Shown in pieces: positions 42,158-50,195 of a DNA stretch of 64,000 nt. Below the pieces are notes generated by a model. That model was given only the letters and a program-made list of their open reading frames with translations. It made no database searches and was not told the origin of the DNA. Position 1 is the first letter of the stretch. Every line of letters begins with the position of its first letter. The stretch is from CBDIHH01 sp965279095 (GTDB taxonomy: Bacteria > Pseudomonadota > Alphaproteobacteria > Caulobacterales > Caulobacteraceae): positions 372,001 to 436,000 of the forward strand of contig CBDIHH010000004.1 of the NCBI GenBank assembly GCA_965279095.1. The letters run 5' to 3'. Made by a program: the position numbers and the translations under genes.

Positions 42158-44404
42158 TCAGAATTCCTCCCAGTCCGCATGGTTCGACGGCGCGAGGGCC
42201 ACGGCGGCGGAGCCGGAGCGTCGCGGCGGCGCGTAGGGGGTGGCGGTGGCCCCGACGCGGGCCTGGGCTGCGCGCGCGGGTCGGGCGGCGACGGCCGCGC
42301 TGGTCTTGAAGCGGCCGACCATCCGGGCCAGTTCGGCCGCCTCATGCGACAGGTTGTGGCTGGCGGCCGTGGATTGCTCAACCATGGCCGCGTTCTGCTG
42401 GGTGGTCTGGTCCATGTGGTTGACGGCGGTGTTGACCTGGCCGAGGGCGTTGGCCTGTTCCTGGGTCGAGGCGTTGATCTCGGCCATCAGACCGGTGATG
42501 TCCATCACCCGGCTGACGATGGCGGTCAGGGCCTCGCCGGTCTGGCCGACCAGGCCGACCCCGTCCCGGACCTGACTGGCCGAGGCCGAGATCAGTGACT
42601 TGATCTCCTTGGCCGCCTCGGCCGAGCGCTGGGCCAGGGCCCGCACTTCGGAGGCGACCACTGCGAAGCCGCGGCCGGCGTCTCCGGCCCTAGCCGCCTC
42701 GACTCCGGCGTTCAGGGCCAACAGATTGGTCTGGAAGGCGATCTCGTCGATCACCCCGATGATCTGACTGATCTGGTCGGCAGACTTTTGGATATCACTC
42801 ATGGCGGCCACGGCCCGGTTGACGACCTGGCCGCTAATCTCGGCGTCCTGGCGGGCGCCGGTGACCACCGCATTGGCGCGCTGGGCCCCGTCGGCGGTCC
42901 GGCGCACCGTGGCGGTGATCTCGTCCAGAGCCGCGGCGGTCTCCTCCAGCATCGCGGCCTGCTGTTCGGTTCGGCCCGACAGGTCGTCAGCAGCCTGACT
43001 GATCTCGCCGGAGCCGGCCTGCATCGCGGCGGCATTGAGGCCAATGACGCCCATGGCGTTCTCGAGTTGGCTCATGGCGCTGTTGAAGTCCGATTTCAGC
43101 AGGGCGTATTCGCCTGGGAACTCGCGGTCGATGCGGAACGAAAGGTCGCCGCCCGCCAGCGCGGTCAGGCCCCGGCCGGTCTCCGCAACGATGTCCGCCT
43201 GCTCTCTGGCGGCCTTTTCCTGAAGGTCCCTGACCCGCTGGCGCTCGGTCTCGACGGTGGTCACGTCGGTGGCGAACTTGACCACCTTGTAGGGCCGGCC
43301 ATCGGGGTCGAGGATCGGGTTGTAGGCGGCTTCGAGCACCAGCCGCTCACCGCCCCGGCCAAGGCGGACGACTTTGTCGGCGACGAACTCGCCGGCGTTC
43401 AGCCGACGCCAGAAATCGACGTATTCCTGAGATGCGGCATAGGCCGGTTCGACAAACATCCGATGATGGCGGCCAACCACCTCTGCCAGCGAATAGTCCG
43501 TCGCCTTCAGGAAGTTGTCGTTCGCGTCCAGGATGTTGCCGGACAGGTCGAACTCGATCACGGCCTGGCTGCGCTTGGCGGCGAGCATGATCGCGGCATT
43601 GTCCCTGACCGCCACCGCCGATGCCTTGGCCAGCGCGACGGCGTTGTCGCGGAAGACGGACAGGGCGCGCGCCATGGCGCCGATCTCATCCTTCCTGGCA
43701 TCCCCGACGATGTCGATATCGGTGTCGCCGACAGCCAGTCGCTCCATCGCGGCGGTCATCTGGGTCACGGGCGCGAACACCCGACGGCTCATGAAGTGGA
43801 CGGCCACGCCCAGAGCGGTCAGCAACACCAGGGCGCCGATGCCCAGGCCCACCACCGACCAGAGGACCACGCCCTGGGCGCTGTCTTCGTCGGACGCCTG
43901 CAGCGCGGTCGCCTCGGCCACGGCGGCATCGACCCCTTTGCGATGCAACTGATAGGCGGCCTGGGCGCGGGTGAAGGCGGTGGCGGCGGCGGCCGGATCG
44001 CGACGCTCCAGCGCGGGCAGAAGGTCCGTCTCGACCACGGTCCAGAACGTCTGGGCCGCCGGATCGATTTTCTTGCTCACGGTTTCGGCCAGGGCCGCCG
44101 GCAGTCCTGCATCGGCCCAATAGGCGATTCGAGCGGAGTATTGACGATGGAGTTCCGCGATCCTCCGCCCGCGCGCCTGGACTTGCTCGGGATAGAGCAT
44201 GGCCTGCGACGCCTCCAGGTTCGCCTCGATGACATAGGCGGGAGGCGGCAGGATGTCGGCGACCAGATCCTTGTCGCGGACGATCGATTTGTAGGCCGCT
44301 CCGCCAATGCGCACCGACGACACGGCGAATGCGCCCCCGACCATGACGGCGACCATCAGAAGCGTGCTTAACACCGCCCCGGTCACAAACGTCTTTTTCA
44401 GCAT
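42158..44404 (-). CDS. Methyl-accepting chemotaxis protein with PAS and HAMP domains
   Basis: The 748-residue protein has an N-terminal membrane helix, a periplasmic four-helix-type sensor domain (about 35-185) and a second helix with a HAMP domain. A PAS domain follows (VIEFDLSGNILDANDNFLKATDYSLAE to FATDVTTVE), then a second HAMP-like segment and the signalling domain with the hairpin tip QIIGVIDEIAFQTNLLALNAGVEAARAGDAGRGFAVVASEVR. The C-terminus DWEEF matches the CheR-tethering pentapeptide of high-abundance receptors. It probably senses both periplasmic ligands and cytoplasmic redox or a cofactor. It is monocistronic. Confidence 0.93.
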   Translation of the reverse strand: MLKKTFVTGAVLSTLLMVAVMVGGAFAVSSVRIGGAAYKSIVRDKDLVADILPPPAYVIEANLEASQAMLYPEQVQARGRRIAELHRQYSARIAYWADAGLPAALAETVSKKIDPAAQTFWTVVETDLLPALERRDPAAAATAFTRAQAAYQLHRKGVDAAVAEATALQASDEDSAQGVVLWSVVGLGIGALVLLTALGVAVHFMSRRVFAPVTQMTAAMERLAVGDTDIDIVGDARKDEIGAMARALSVFRDNAVALAKASAVAVRDNAAIMLAAKRSQAVIEFDLSGNILDANDNFLKATDYSLAEVVGRHHRMFVEPAYAASQEYVDFWRRLNAGEFVADKVVRLGRGGERLVLEAAYNPILDPDGRPYKVVKFATDVTTVETERQRVRDLQEKAAREQADIVAETGRGLTALAGGDLSFRIDREFPGEYALLKSDFNSAMSQLENAMGVIGLNAAAMQAGSGEISQAADDLSGRTEQQAAMLEETAAALDEITATVRRTADGAQRANAVVTGARQDAEISGQVVNRAVAAMSDIQKSADQISQIIGVIDEIAFQTNLLALNAGVEAARAGDAGRGFAVVASEVRALAQRSAEAAKEIKSLISASASQVRDGVGLVGQTGEALTAIVSRVMDITGLMAEINASTQEQANALGQVNTAVNHMDQTTQQNAAMVEQSTAASHNLSHEAAELARMVGRFKTSAAVAARPARAAQARVGATATPYAPPRRSGSAAVALAPSNHADWEEF

Positions 44405-44977
44405 TCGATAGCCTCAATGGGGACAACGCGCCCTGCAGTGATGGCAATTCGTAGCAGTCCCAGGTTTTCAGTGCGTTAAATAGCTAATTATGCGTATAGG
44501 TTTGGGGTCTGAAAACCCGGATACTGGTTTCTGTCCGGCAAGGGGTAACGTTTCTCTTCTCTGGCGCTCGGGCGTCCTGCAGGGCGGGCTCCTTGGCCAT
44601 TTCGACTGGGTCTGACAGCCCCCAGTCCTAGCCCTGCAGATCCAGGAGGCCCTCCGGGCAGGCCGCCAGCCGGCGCGGCTGACCCTCGAATGGCTGGTGC
44701 GGCGAGATATCCCGCTGGACCTGATCCGGCAGGCCGACGCGCCGTGCGACGTCGCCTGTGACTCGCGTCGATGCGCGTTTGATCAGGCCAACTTGTCCGG
44801 GGCTAACCGATTGATCAGACGGGGGTTCGCTGGCCAATGGAGCAGCATGCGCCGCGAAGACCTGTCTTTGGGACCCAAACGCAGAATAGTCGCGGCCAAT
44901 CCCAGTCCCGGACCCGTTCAGGCTAACGGCTGACGCCGGTCAGCGGCCGTCTGCGCCGCTGAAAGACCCGACTTGGC
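44405..44977. other. 573-base intergenic region with no supported gene
   Basis: Between the chemoreceptor start and the SDR stop I see no gene with a good start and coding pattern. A plus-strand frame around 44640-44935 includes a helix-like piece (LTLEWLVRRDIPLDLIRQA) but has no supported start, so it may be a remnant. The part at 44480-44520 is relatively AT-rich and could hold the chemoreceptor promoter. Confidence 0.5.
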
Positions 44978-45715
44978 CTACCAGGGTATGGGCCGGCCAT
45001 CCCAGGCGAAAAAGCCGCCGCTGTCATCGGGCGCCAGGTTCGCCATAACGCCCATGAGGGCCTGCGCCGATTGGTCAGGCGTGAACAGCTTGTCGGGGTT
45101 CACCGAGGCCTGGAAAGGCGCGCTCAGGGCTGTCTGCACCGTGCCGGGATGAAGCGCCACGCAGACGCCGTATGGCCGGGTGCGCCGGTGTTCGATGGCC
45201 AGGTTCCGGATCAGCATGTTGAGGGCGGCTTTGGAGGCGCGATAGCCGTACCAGCCCCCCAGCCGGTTATCGCCGATGCTGCCGACACGGGCCGACAGCG
45301 CCGCGAACAGGCTGGGGCGATCGCGCGGGGTCAGGGGCAGCAGATGCTTGGCGACCATCACCGGACCGATGGCGTTGACGGCGAACAGAGCGGCCAGATT
45401 GTCGGCGTCCAGCGCTCGCATGGACTTTTCGGGTGAAGCGCTCCCCAGCGAGAGGCGGCCGGTGGCGACGACGATGCGGGTCGGGATTCCGGCCGCCGCG
45501 ACAGCCTCTGCGGCAGCGGCAATCGAGGCCTCATCCAGGAGATCGACCGGAGCCCAGCCGCGCTGCTGATCGTCGGTCCAATCGGCGGGCCGTAGGCGGG
45601 AGAGTGCGATGACACGGCGATAGGCTCGCGATTCGACCAGCGCCTCGGCCAGCGCCCGGCCGATTCCGCCACTTGCGCCGACGACCACGGCGACCGAATC
45701 CCCGCCCTCAGCCAA
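44978..45715 (-). CDS. Short-chain dehydrogenase/reductase
   Basis: The 245-residue SDR has an N-terminal VVVGASGGIGRALAEAL nucleotide motif and the catalytic Tyr-Lys in WYGYRASKAALNMLIRNLA, followed by VALHPGTVQTALSAPF. It resembles the CsgA/C-factor-like group. Its start lies eight bases inside the upstream gene, so it is the terminal gene of the five-gene reverse operon from folE. SDR genes of this sort are common in light-inducible clusters with folE and photolyase. Confidence 0.88.
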   Translation of the reverse strand: MAEGGDSVAVVVGASGGIGRALAEALVESRAYRRVIALSRLRPADWTDDQQRGWAPVDLLDEASIAAAAEAVAAAGIPTRIVVATGRLSLGSASPEKSMRALDADNLAALFAVNAIGPVMVAKHLLPLTPRDRPSLFAALSARVGSIGDNRLGGWYGYRASKAALNMLIRNLAIEHRRTRPYGVCVALHPGTVQTALSAPFQASVNPDKLFTPDQSAQALMGVMANLAPDDSGGFFAWDGRPIPW

Positions 45716-46142
45716 CGGCCCAGGCTCCCGCGCTCAGGCCGGCTAGAGCGCCCAGCGTCAGGAGGGTGCGCAGACGGCCGAACCAGCGCGGCGCCGACAC
45801 GGCGCGCAGGTCCCAAGCCCACTGGGCCAGCAAAGCCGTTGCAAGGGCCATCAATTCCAAACGGGGCGCATGAGCCAACAGCACCAATGTCGCCAGGGCG
45901 ATCAGGGTCGGAATCATCGACAGGCTGATGGTCACCGGGTCAGGCTTGGTCGACCCAACCGCCAGGCCCCACCGCGCGCCGCCCAGAAACGACAGGATGA
46001 GCGCGCCGTACAGGGCCTGGACCACCGCCGCCTGAGCCGCCAAGTCCGGGCGGACAAGGATCACCATGACCGGAGCCAGGAAAGGGATCAGTCCGAGCAG
46101 TCCGTAGATGAGCACGATCCGCGGCGCGCGATCAGCCGCCAT
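45708..46142 (-). CDS. DUF3429-like small membrane protein
   Basis: The 144-residue protein has four or five hydrophobic segments, including LIYGLLGLIPFLAPVMVILV, with the recurring LSFLGGARWGLAVG and a WAWDLRAV segment typical of DUF3429. The function is unknown. Its start overlaps the end of the DCC gene by 11 bases and its end overlaps the SDR start by eight bases, so it is translated as part of one unit. Confidence 0.8.
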   Translation of the reverse strand: MAADRAPRIVLIYGLLGLIPFLAPVMVILVRPDLAAQAAVVQALYGALILSFLGGARWGLAVGSTKPDPVTISLSMIPTLIALATLVLLAHAPRLELMALATALLAQWAWDLRAVSAPRWFGRLRTLLTLGALAGLSAGAWAVG

Positions 46143-46569
46143 GGGTCGGGCCCCGGCGGGCTCGGCGGACTTCCAGACGGCGCATGGCGGCTTGCAGGAC
46201 CGGACGGACGCGCAAGAAGCCGGTGTAGAGACGCTCCAGAAGCCACAGCAACGGCCGGCGCCGGGCCAGCTTGCCCAAGGGGCTGAGCAGGGGAATGGCG
46301 CGCCACATCGCGGCGAAGGCCGCCGCGCCGGACACCATGGGCTGGCCGGGCTCCTGCGCGTGAAGGCGGGCGAGCATGGCGCAACGATCTTCGGCGTGGA
46401 ACGTCACGCCCGGGGTTTCGGCGGCCAAATCGATGAAGCGCACCGCCTGATCGCGGTCGAGACCGCGCATCAGCGCGATTTCCCGGCGGCAAAGGGGGCA
46501 ATCGCCGTCGAACCAGACCGTCACGCGGATCGGCCGGTTTTGTAGGGACGGCATGGCCGGGCGCGTCAT
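46132..46569 (-). CDS. DCC-family (DUF393) thiol-oxidoreductase-like protein
   Basis: The 145-residue protein starts at 46569, where the ATG overlaps the previous stop codon (ATGA); a downstream ATG at 46554 is an alternative. It contains the family-defining DGDCPLCRREIALM near the start, followed by the VRFIDLA strand and a C-terminal region rich in Arg and aromatic residues. The two-cysteine motif suggests a redox role. It is co-operonic with the BLUF gene upstream and the DUF3429-like gene downstream. Confidence 0.87.
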   Translation of the reverse strand: MTRPAMPSLQNRPIRVTVWFDGDCPLCRREIALMRGLDRDQAVRFIDLAAETPGVTFHAEDRCAMLARLHAQEPGQPMVSGAAAFAAMWRAIPLLSPLGKLARRRPLLWLLERLYTGFLRVRPVLQAAMRRLEVRRARRGPTHGG

Positions 46570-46994
46570 TCCCCGCGCATGGTGATGGACCCGCTGTCGA
46601 CCAGTTCGGACAACAGCGCCAGGCTGGAATGGCCTGAGCATTCGAATGGATTCAGTTCGGCGCGCTTGAAGTATTTGAGCAGGAGCGACGGGTTCAGCTT
46701 GTCGATGCTGACCTGGCCCATGTTCCAGTTGCCGAAGCGGCGCTGGCTGATCTCGGAATAGACGAGCAGGCGCACCTCCCGGTGCCGCGGATCGCCGACG
46801 ATGGTGTTGTACAGGTCGCACACCTCGTCGCGACCGCCCTCCAGAGCCTGAAGGAACAGGTTGTCCGCGACGCACAGCAGCCCACTCACGCCGCGGCCCG
46901 GATTGTTGCGGCGCGACTGCTCCAGGATGCGGTCCAGGACGCCACCGTCCAGCGACTGGCTGGGGCGGCTGGCATAGAGACAATGAACGAGCAT
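46566..46994 (-). CDS. BLUF blue-light photoreceptor
   Basis: The 142-residue protein is a single BLUF domain with a short C-terminal tail. It has the flavin-contacting Tyr at position 7 (LYASR), Asn at 30-31 (RRNNPGRGVSGLLC), the essential Gln at 49 (NLFLQALEGG), DPRHREVRL and RRFGNWNMG. BLUF domains bind FAD and signal blue light through Tyr-Gln hydrogen bonding. No output domain is fused, so it acts on another protein; co-transcription with folE and the DCC gene fits a light-regulated module. The gene starts seven bases after the folE stop. Confidence 0.92.
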   Translation of the reverse strand: MLVHCLYASRPSQSLDGGVLDRILEQSRRNNPGRGVSGLLCVADNLFLQALEGGRDEVCDLYNTIVGDPRHREVRLLVYSEISQRRFGNWNMGQVSIDKLNPSLLLKYFKRAELNPFECSGHSSLALLSELVDSGSITMRGE

Positions 46995-47001
46995 CAGCCC
47001 C

Positions 47002-47703
47002 TCACTTTGTGATGTTGAGAAGGGAGAGGAACTCGGCGCGCAGGGTATGATCCTTGAGGAATGACCCCCGCATGACGCTGTTGAGCATTTTGGTCTCGCT
47101 GTCCTTCACGCCGCGCCAGTGCATGCAGAAGTGATCGGCTTCCATGACGACCGCCAATCCGTCCGGGCGGACCTTGTCCATCAGCACATTGGCGATCTGG
47201 GTGATCGCCTCCTCCTGGATCTGAGGGCGAGACATGATCCATTCGGCCAGGCGCGAATATTTGGACAGGCCGATCAGGCTGGAATGTTCGTTGGGCATCA
47301 GCCCGATCCACAGCCGTCCCATGATCGGGCAGAAGTGATGGCTGCAGGCGCTGCGCACCGTGATCGGGCCCACGATCATCAACTCGTTGAGAAACTCGGC
47401 GTTGGGAAATTCGGTGACCGGAGGGGCCTCGGCGTAGCGGCCCCGGAAGACTTCGGTGAGGTACATCTTCGCCACCCGGCGCGCCGTATCGCGGGTGTTG
47501 TGATCGCTGTCGGTGTCGATCACCAGGCTGGACAGCACTTCGCGAAATTTGCCGGCGACCTCATCGAGCAGCGCGTCCATTTCGCCCGGTTCGATGAAGG
47601 CCGAGATGTTGTCGTTGGCATGGAATCGCTTGCGCGCCTCGACGAGGCGGCGACGCACGCGGGCGGAGACAGGCTCGTCAGTCGGCGGCGTTGCGCTCGT
47701 CAA
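47002..47703 (-). CDS. folE: GTP cyclohydrolase I
   Basis: The 233-residue protein catalyses GTP to dihydroneopterin triphosphate, the first step of tetrahydrofolate and tetrahydropterin synthesis. The zinc site is present: Cys120 and His123 in SACSHHFCPIMGRLW, and Cys193 in ADHFCMHW. Other motifs are HNTRDTARRVAKMYLTEVF and GLSKYSRLAEW. The start is probably TTG at 47703, with a GAG-rich ribosome site; no ATG or GTG fits the N-terminus. It is the first gene of the light operon. Light-responsive clusters in other proteobacteria commonly carry folE, perhaps to supply a pterin chromophore for photolyase. Confidence 0.92.
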   Translation of the reverse strand: MTSATPPTDEPVSARVRRRLVEARKRFHANDNISAFIEPGEMDALLDEVAGKFREVLSSLVIDTDSDHNTRDTARRVAKMYLTEVFRGRYAEAPPVTEFPNAEFLNELMIVGPITVRSACSHHFCPIMGRLWIGLMPNEHSSLIGLSKYSRLAEWIMSRPQIQEEAITQIANVLMDKVRPDGLAVVMEADHFCMHWRGVKDSETKMLNSVMRGSFLKDHTLRAEFLSLLNITK

Positions 47704-47797
47704 TGGCTCGCTCTTTTCCGATCCGGCGGTCTGGCAGCTCTGCTCTTCAGGCGCCCGCCGCGCCGCCCGAAACCCATGGCGTCACACGCTAGGGCAA

Positions 47798-47813
47798 ATA
47801 CGCTGCCGCGTAT
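47798..47813. promoter_or_regulatory. Dyad ATACGC-N4-GCGTAT upstream of folE
   Basis: The arms ATACGC (47798-47803) and GCGTAT (47808-47813) are exact inverted copies with a 4-base spacer, 95 bases upstream of the folE start and in AT-richer sequence. A light-dependent repressor of the LitR/MerR type is a possible reader, but no such gene is in the window. Confidence 0.4.
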
Positions 47814-48178
47814 CGACCGGATCACCGGTTTGGATGACCGCGAACGCTTTGTCCTGGTCTGCGGCCGCGGTCAGACCGTCATCACCATCCCTATGCACCC
47901 TCGCAGTTCGGCGCCTCGGTCCGGGCCGAGGCAATCTTGTTCAGGCCATCGCTAGCCTGAACGAGTCCGGGAATGGGATTGGCCGCTCAAAGGGCCGTGA
48001 CTTCGCCGGCTTGGCGACCCGGTCGCTGAGCGGATCTGGGTTGCCCGGGTGTCTGGCGGTGAGAGTGCGAACAACCCGAGTTAAATCAATGACCTAGCGT
48101 GGCACAGTGTGCAGAAGCGGCATGGTTCATTGAACTGAGAACACAAGGTGCGTTGGGACACCGTGTGAACTCAATCTT
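47814..48178. other. Junction between chromosome and mobile island
   Basis: No gene is supported here. The sequence turns from the GC-rich chromosomal pattern to the less GC-rich island pattern near 48050-48120. GCACAGTGTGC (48103-48113) is an 11-base palindrome. ACACAAGGTG (48141-48150) is repeated in inverted form as CACCGTGT (48159-48166), and TGAACT occurs at both flanks, which suits arm or core sites of a tyrosine recombinase. I find no tRNA gene here. Confidence 0.45.
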
Positions 48179-49369
48179 TCAAATGGCAGTTGGCGCGCCA
48201 TCCTTTCGGCGACGGTTCAGGTTGTTGATGATGGAGACCGCCCGCAGCGATTCGTCGGGGCGAAGGTGCCGATAGAACTTACGCGTCACGTCCGTGGATG
48301 AGTGCCCCGCGTAGTCGGCGACCTGATCCAGGGACATCTCACCCGACTCGCAGAGCCGCGTGATGCACGTGTGGCGTAGCGAGTGAAGCACGACATCGCT
48401 GATGTCCACGCCACCGAGCTTCAAGTCGGACCGAACGGTTTTGAACATGTACCACGCCGTCGCCGCCTTCAGAGGGAAGAGCCGCCCATCTGGGGATGCG
48501 TTCATCTTCAGGTAGGGCAGGGCTTCGATGACCTCGTCGGACAGTGCCAGGGTGCGCGGCTTGTCGTTCTTCGTCATGTAGCGGGCGAATGTGACGAACG
48601 TCGGCTCGGCTTCAACCTTCTCCCCTTGGATCATGATCGTGGCGTGGGTGGTCTTCACACTCCGCTCTGTGATCCCGAGGGCTTCGCCCAACCGACAGCC
48701 GGTGTTCAGGAGGAAGGTCATCAGGTGCCTGAATCGCTTCCAATCGCGCATCGGCTCCGCCTTGATGCGGCGGTCGATGGCGGCGAACAGGGCTGCTTCC
48801 TCGATGTCGTTGAGGATGCGGTCGCGGATCGAATTGGACACGACCTCAGGCATGGCGGGCTTGCCAGTTAGGAGCGGCTTGTCATCCGCGCCGACCCATT
48901 TCGTCGCCATCGTCAGAGCCTTGGAGATGCAGTGCAGCTTCCCCTTCACGGTCCCGGCGGCGTAGCCCTTGGCGAACAGTTCGTCTTTCAGACGCTCCAG
49001 GCGCGGATAGGTCATGGCGGTGATGGGTTCATCGCCGATCATCTCGCTCAGGATTTTGACGTTCGAGGACACCGTCCGTTGGCTCTTGATGCCCTCGCGC
49101 TCTGACCAGACCGTGCGGCGGCAACGGTCGAGAAGCTGACCCATTGTCATCGTGTCACCGCTCTCGGGCGAGAGGATCGGATTGCGGGCGGGCGTTTGAA
49201 CCGGCGGGCGGGGAGCGGATGCCACAGCCTGACCGGCTGCAACCTCGGTCATGCGGGCGCGGGCGTCCTTCTTGTCTCTGGTGCCTGTGCTCAGGCGGCG
49301 CCGCTTGGAGCCTTCATAGAACTGCACCAGCCACATTCCATCGTTGCGTTGGATCAGCTTGGTGCTCAT
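48179..49369 (-). CDS. Tyrosine-type site-specific integrase
   Basis: The 396-residue protein has an N-terminal arm-binding region (WLVQFYEGSKRRRLSTGTRDKKDA), a SAM-like core-binding domain (about 75-175) and a catalytic domain with Arg in LNTGCRLGEALG, His-X-X-Arg in HSLRHTCITRL, a second His in AGHSSTDVT and Tyr in KFYRHLR. It integrates the island and, with an excisionase, would remove it. Its start overlaps the stop of the upstream winged-helix-like gene (ATGA), and its end faces the chromosome, as is usual for an element end. Confidence 0.93.
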   Translation of the reverse strand: MSTKLIQRNDGMWLVQFYEGSKRRRLSTGTRDKKDARARMTEVAAGQAVASAPRPPVQTPARNPILSPESGDTMTMGQLLDRCRRTVWSEREGIKSQRTVSSNVKILSEMIGDEPITAMTYPRLERLKDELFAKGYAAGTVKGKLHCISKALTMATKWVGADDKPLLTGKPAMPEVVSNSIRDRILNDIEEAALFAAIDRRIKAEPMRDWKRFRHLMTFLLNTGCRLGEALGITERSVKTTHATIMIQGEKVEAEPTFVTFARYMTKNDKPRTLALSDEVIEALPYLKMNASPDGRLFPLKAATAWYMFKTVRSDLKLGGVDISDVVLHSLRHTCITRLCESGEMSLDQVADYAGHSSTDVTRKFYRHLRPDESLRAVSIINNLNRRRKDGAPTAI

Positions 49370-49794
49370 TTGGTGCCCTCCAGGGCTTCGGCGACGCGCT
49401 CGAACACGGCTTCGCCAGCGTCAGACATGCGGACGTACTTCAGCCGCCGGTCATCTTCGTCATAGTCCTCATAGACCCAGCCAAGCGCGTCGGGGTCTCG
49501 CTTCGTCGGCGCCTGAAACTGGGGATACGACTTGACGATGGCTTGCCCGATGATGGGAGAGCCGTCCTTCGTGGCGCCCCCTTGCTCGCGGAGGTCCGTG
49601 ATCGTGACCATCCGCCCTTCGGAGTGAGCTTCTGCGATCATCGCCAGGGCGAGTAGCTGCCGTGTGGTGAAGCGCGTCGGCAGTTCCGAGTTGATGACGC
49701 GGAGAGCCTTTGTGAACTGCGCGAGGGTGGCGCGGTGCCGACCGAGCACGCGCAGAGCGGCTTCCATTTCATCTGTCTGTCTGTTTCTGGACAT
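49366..49794 (-). CDS. Winged-helix-like regulator coupled to the integrase
   Basis: The 142-residue protein looks like a MarR/winged-helix fold: helical start (EMEAALRVLGRHRATLAQF), LPTRFTTRQLLALAMIAEAH, ITDLREQGGATKDGSPIIGQ as the recognition region, and a wing DYDEDDRRLKYVRMSDAGEAVFERV. It is not an excisionase in the classical small sense, but by coupling (ATGA overlap) it can set integrase levels. Two dyads lie 65-100 bases upstream. I am not certain of the family. Confidence 0.65.
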   Translation of the reverse strand: MSRNRQTDEMEAALRVLGRHRATLAQFTKALRVINSELPTRFTTRQLLALAMIAEAHSEGRMVTITDLREQGGATKDGSPIIGQAIVKSYPQFQAPTKRDPDALGWVYEDYDEDDRRLKYVRMSDAGEAVFERVAEALEGTK

Positions 49795-49859
49795 AGCGTC
49801 CCGCTCCTGCTCCTGCGGGGGATGTCCCGCACGGATGGCAGTTACCCTATGTCAGAATG

Positions 49860-49892
49860 TGAGTCAACGACTCAGGTGCAACCAATCACCTG
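49860..49892. promoter_or_regulatory. Two adjacent dyads at the regulator-integrase promoter
   Basis: TGAGTC-AAC-GACTCA (49860-49874) and CAGGTG-N8-CACCTG (49873-49892) are two neighbouring perfect dyads. The first overlaps a TTGACT element in the reverse strand that could be the -35 of the integrase operon, so a regulator binding there would block transcription. The rest of the 49795-50195 gap has no gene; a 7-base hairpin around 50015-50035 is also present. Confidence 0.5.
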
Positions 49893-50195
49893 TTGCTTGA
49901 CGGATTTCGGAAAGTGTGGCAGACTTCAAGGATGGACTGCTTCCTTCGCCCTTCCCCGCAACAACTGACGGCATTCGTAGTGCTGTCGGCGAAGAACTAA
50001 CAGATCGCGCCTCCGGCTTCATACGCCGGAGTGCGCCTCTACCCCAACTTCCCAGTTATGCCCTCACTCCGCTCGCCATTTGGCTTGCGGATACATTTCG
50101 TTGTGCCTTTACGAGGGCTTCAAGACCAGCACCGATATCTGATTCACAGCCCTAATACTGAGGGCATCAACGCTCAGTAATGGTGGAAAAAAGTC

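Noticed and set aside
44697..44933. Small plus-strand gene between the chemoreceptor and SDR genes
   Set aside because: The frame has a helix-like part but no ribosome site and ends in low-complexity sequence; a remnant is possible, but a gene is not supported.
47814..48178. tRNA gene as integration site
   Set aside because: I see no cloverleaf-compatible sequence with a T-loop and CCA-like end, so a tRNA att site is not supported within the window.
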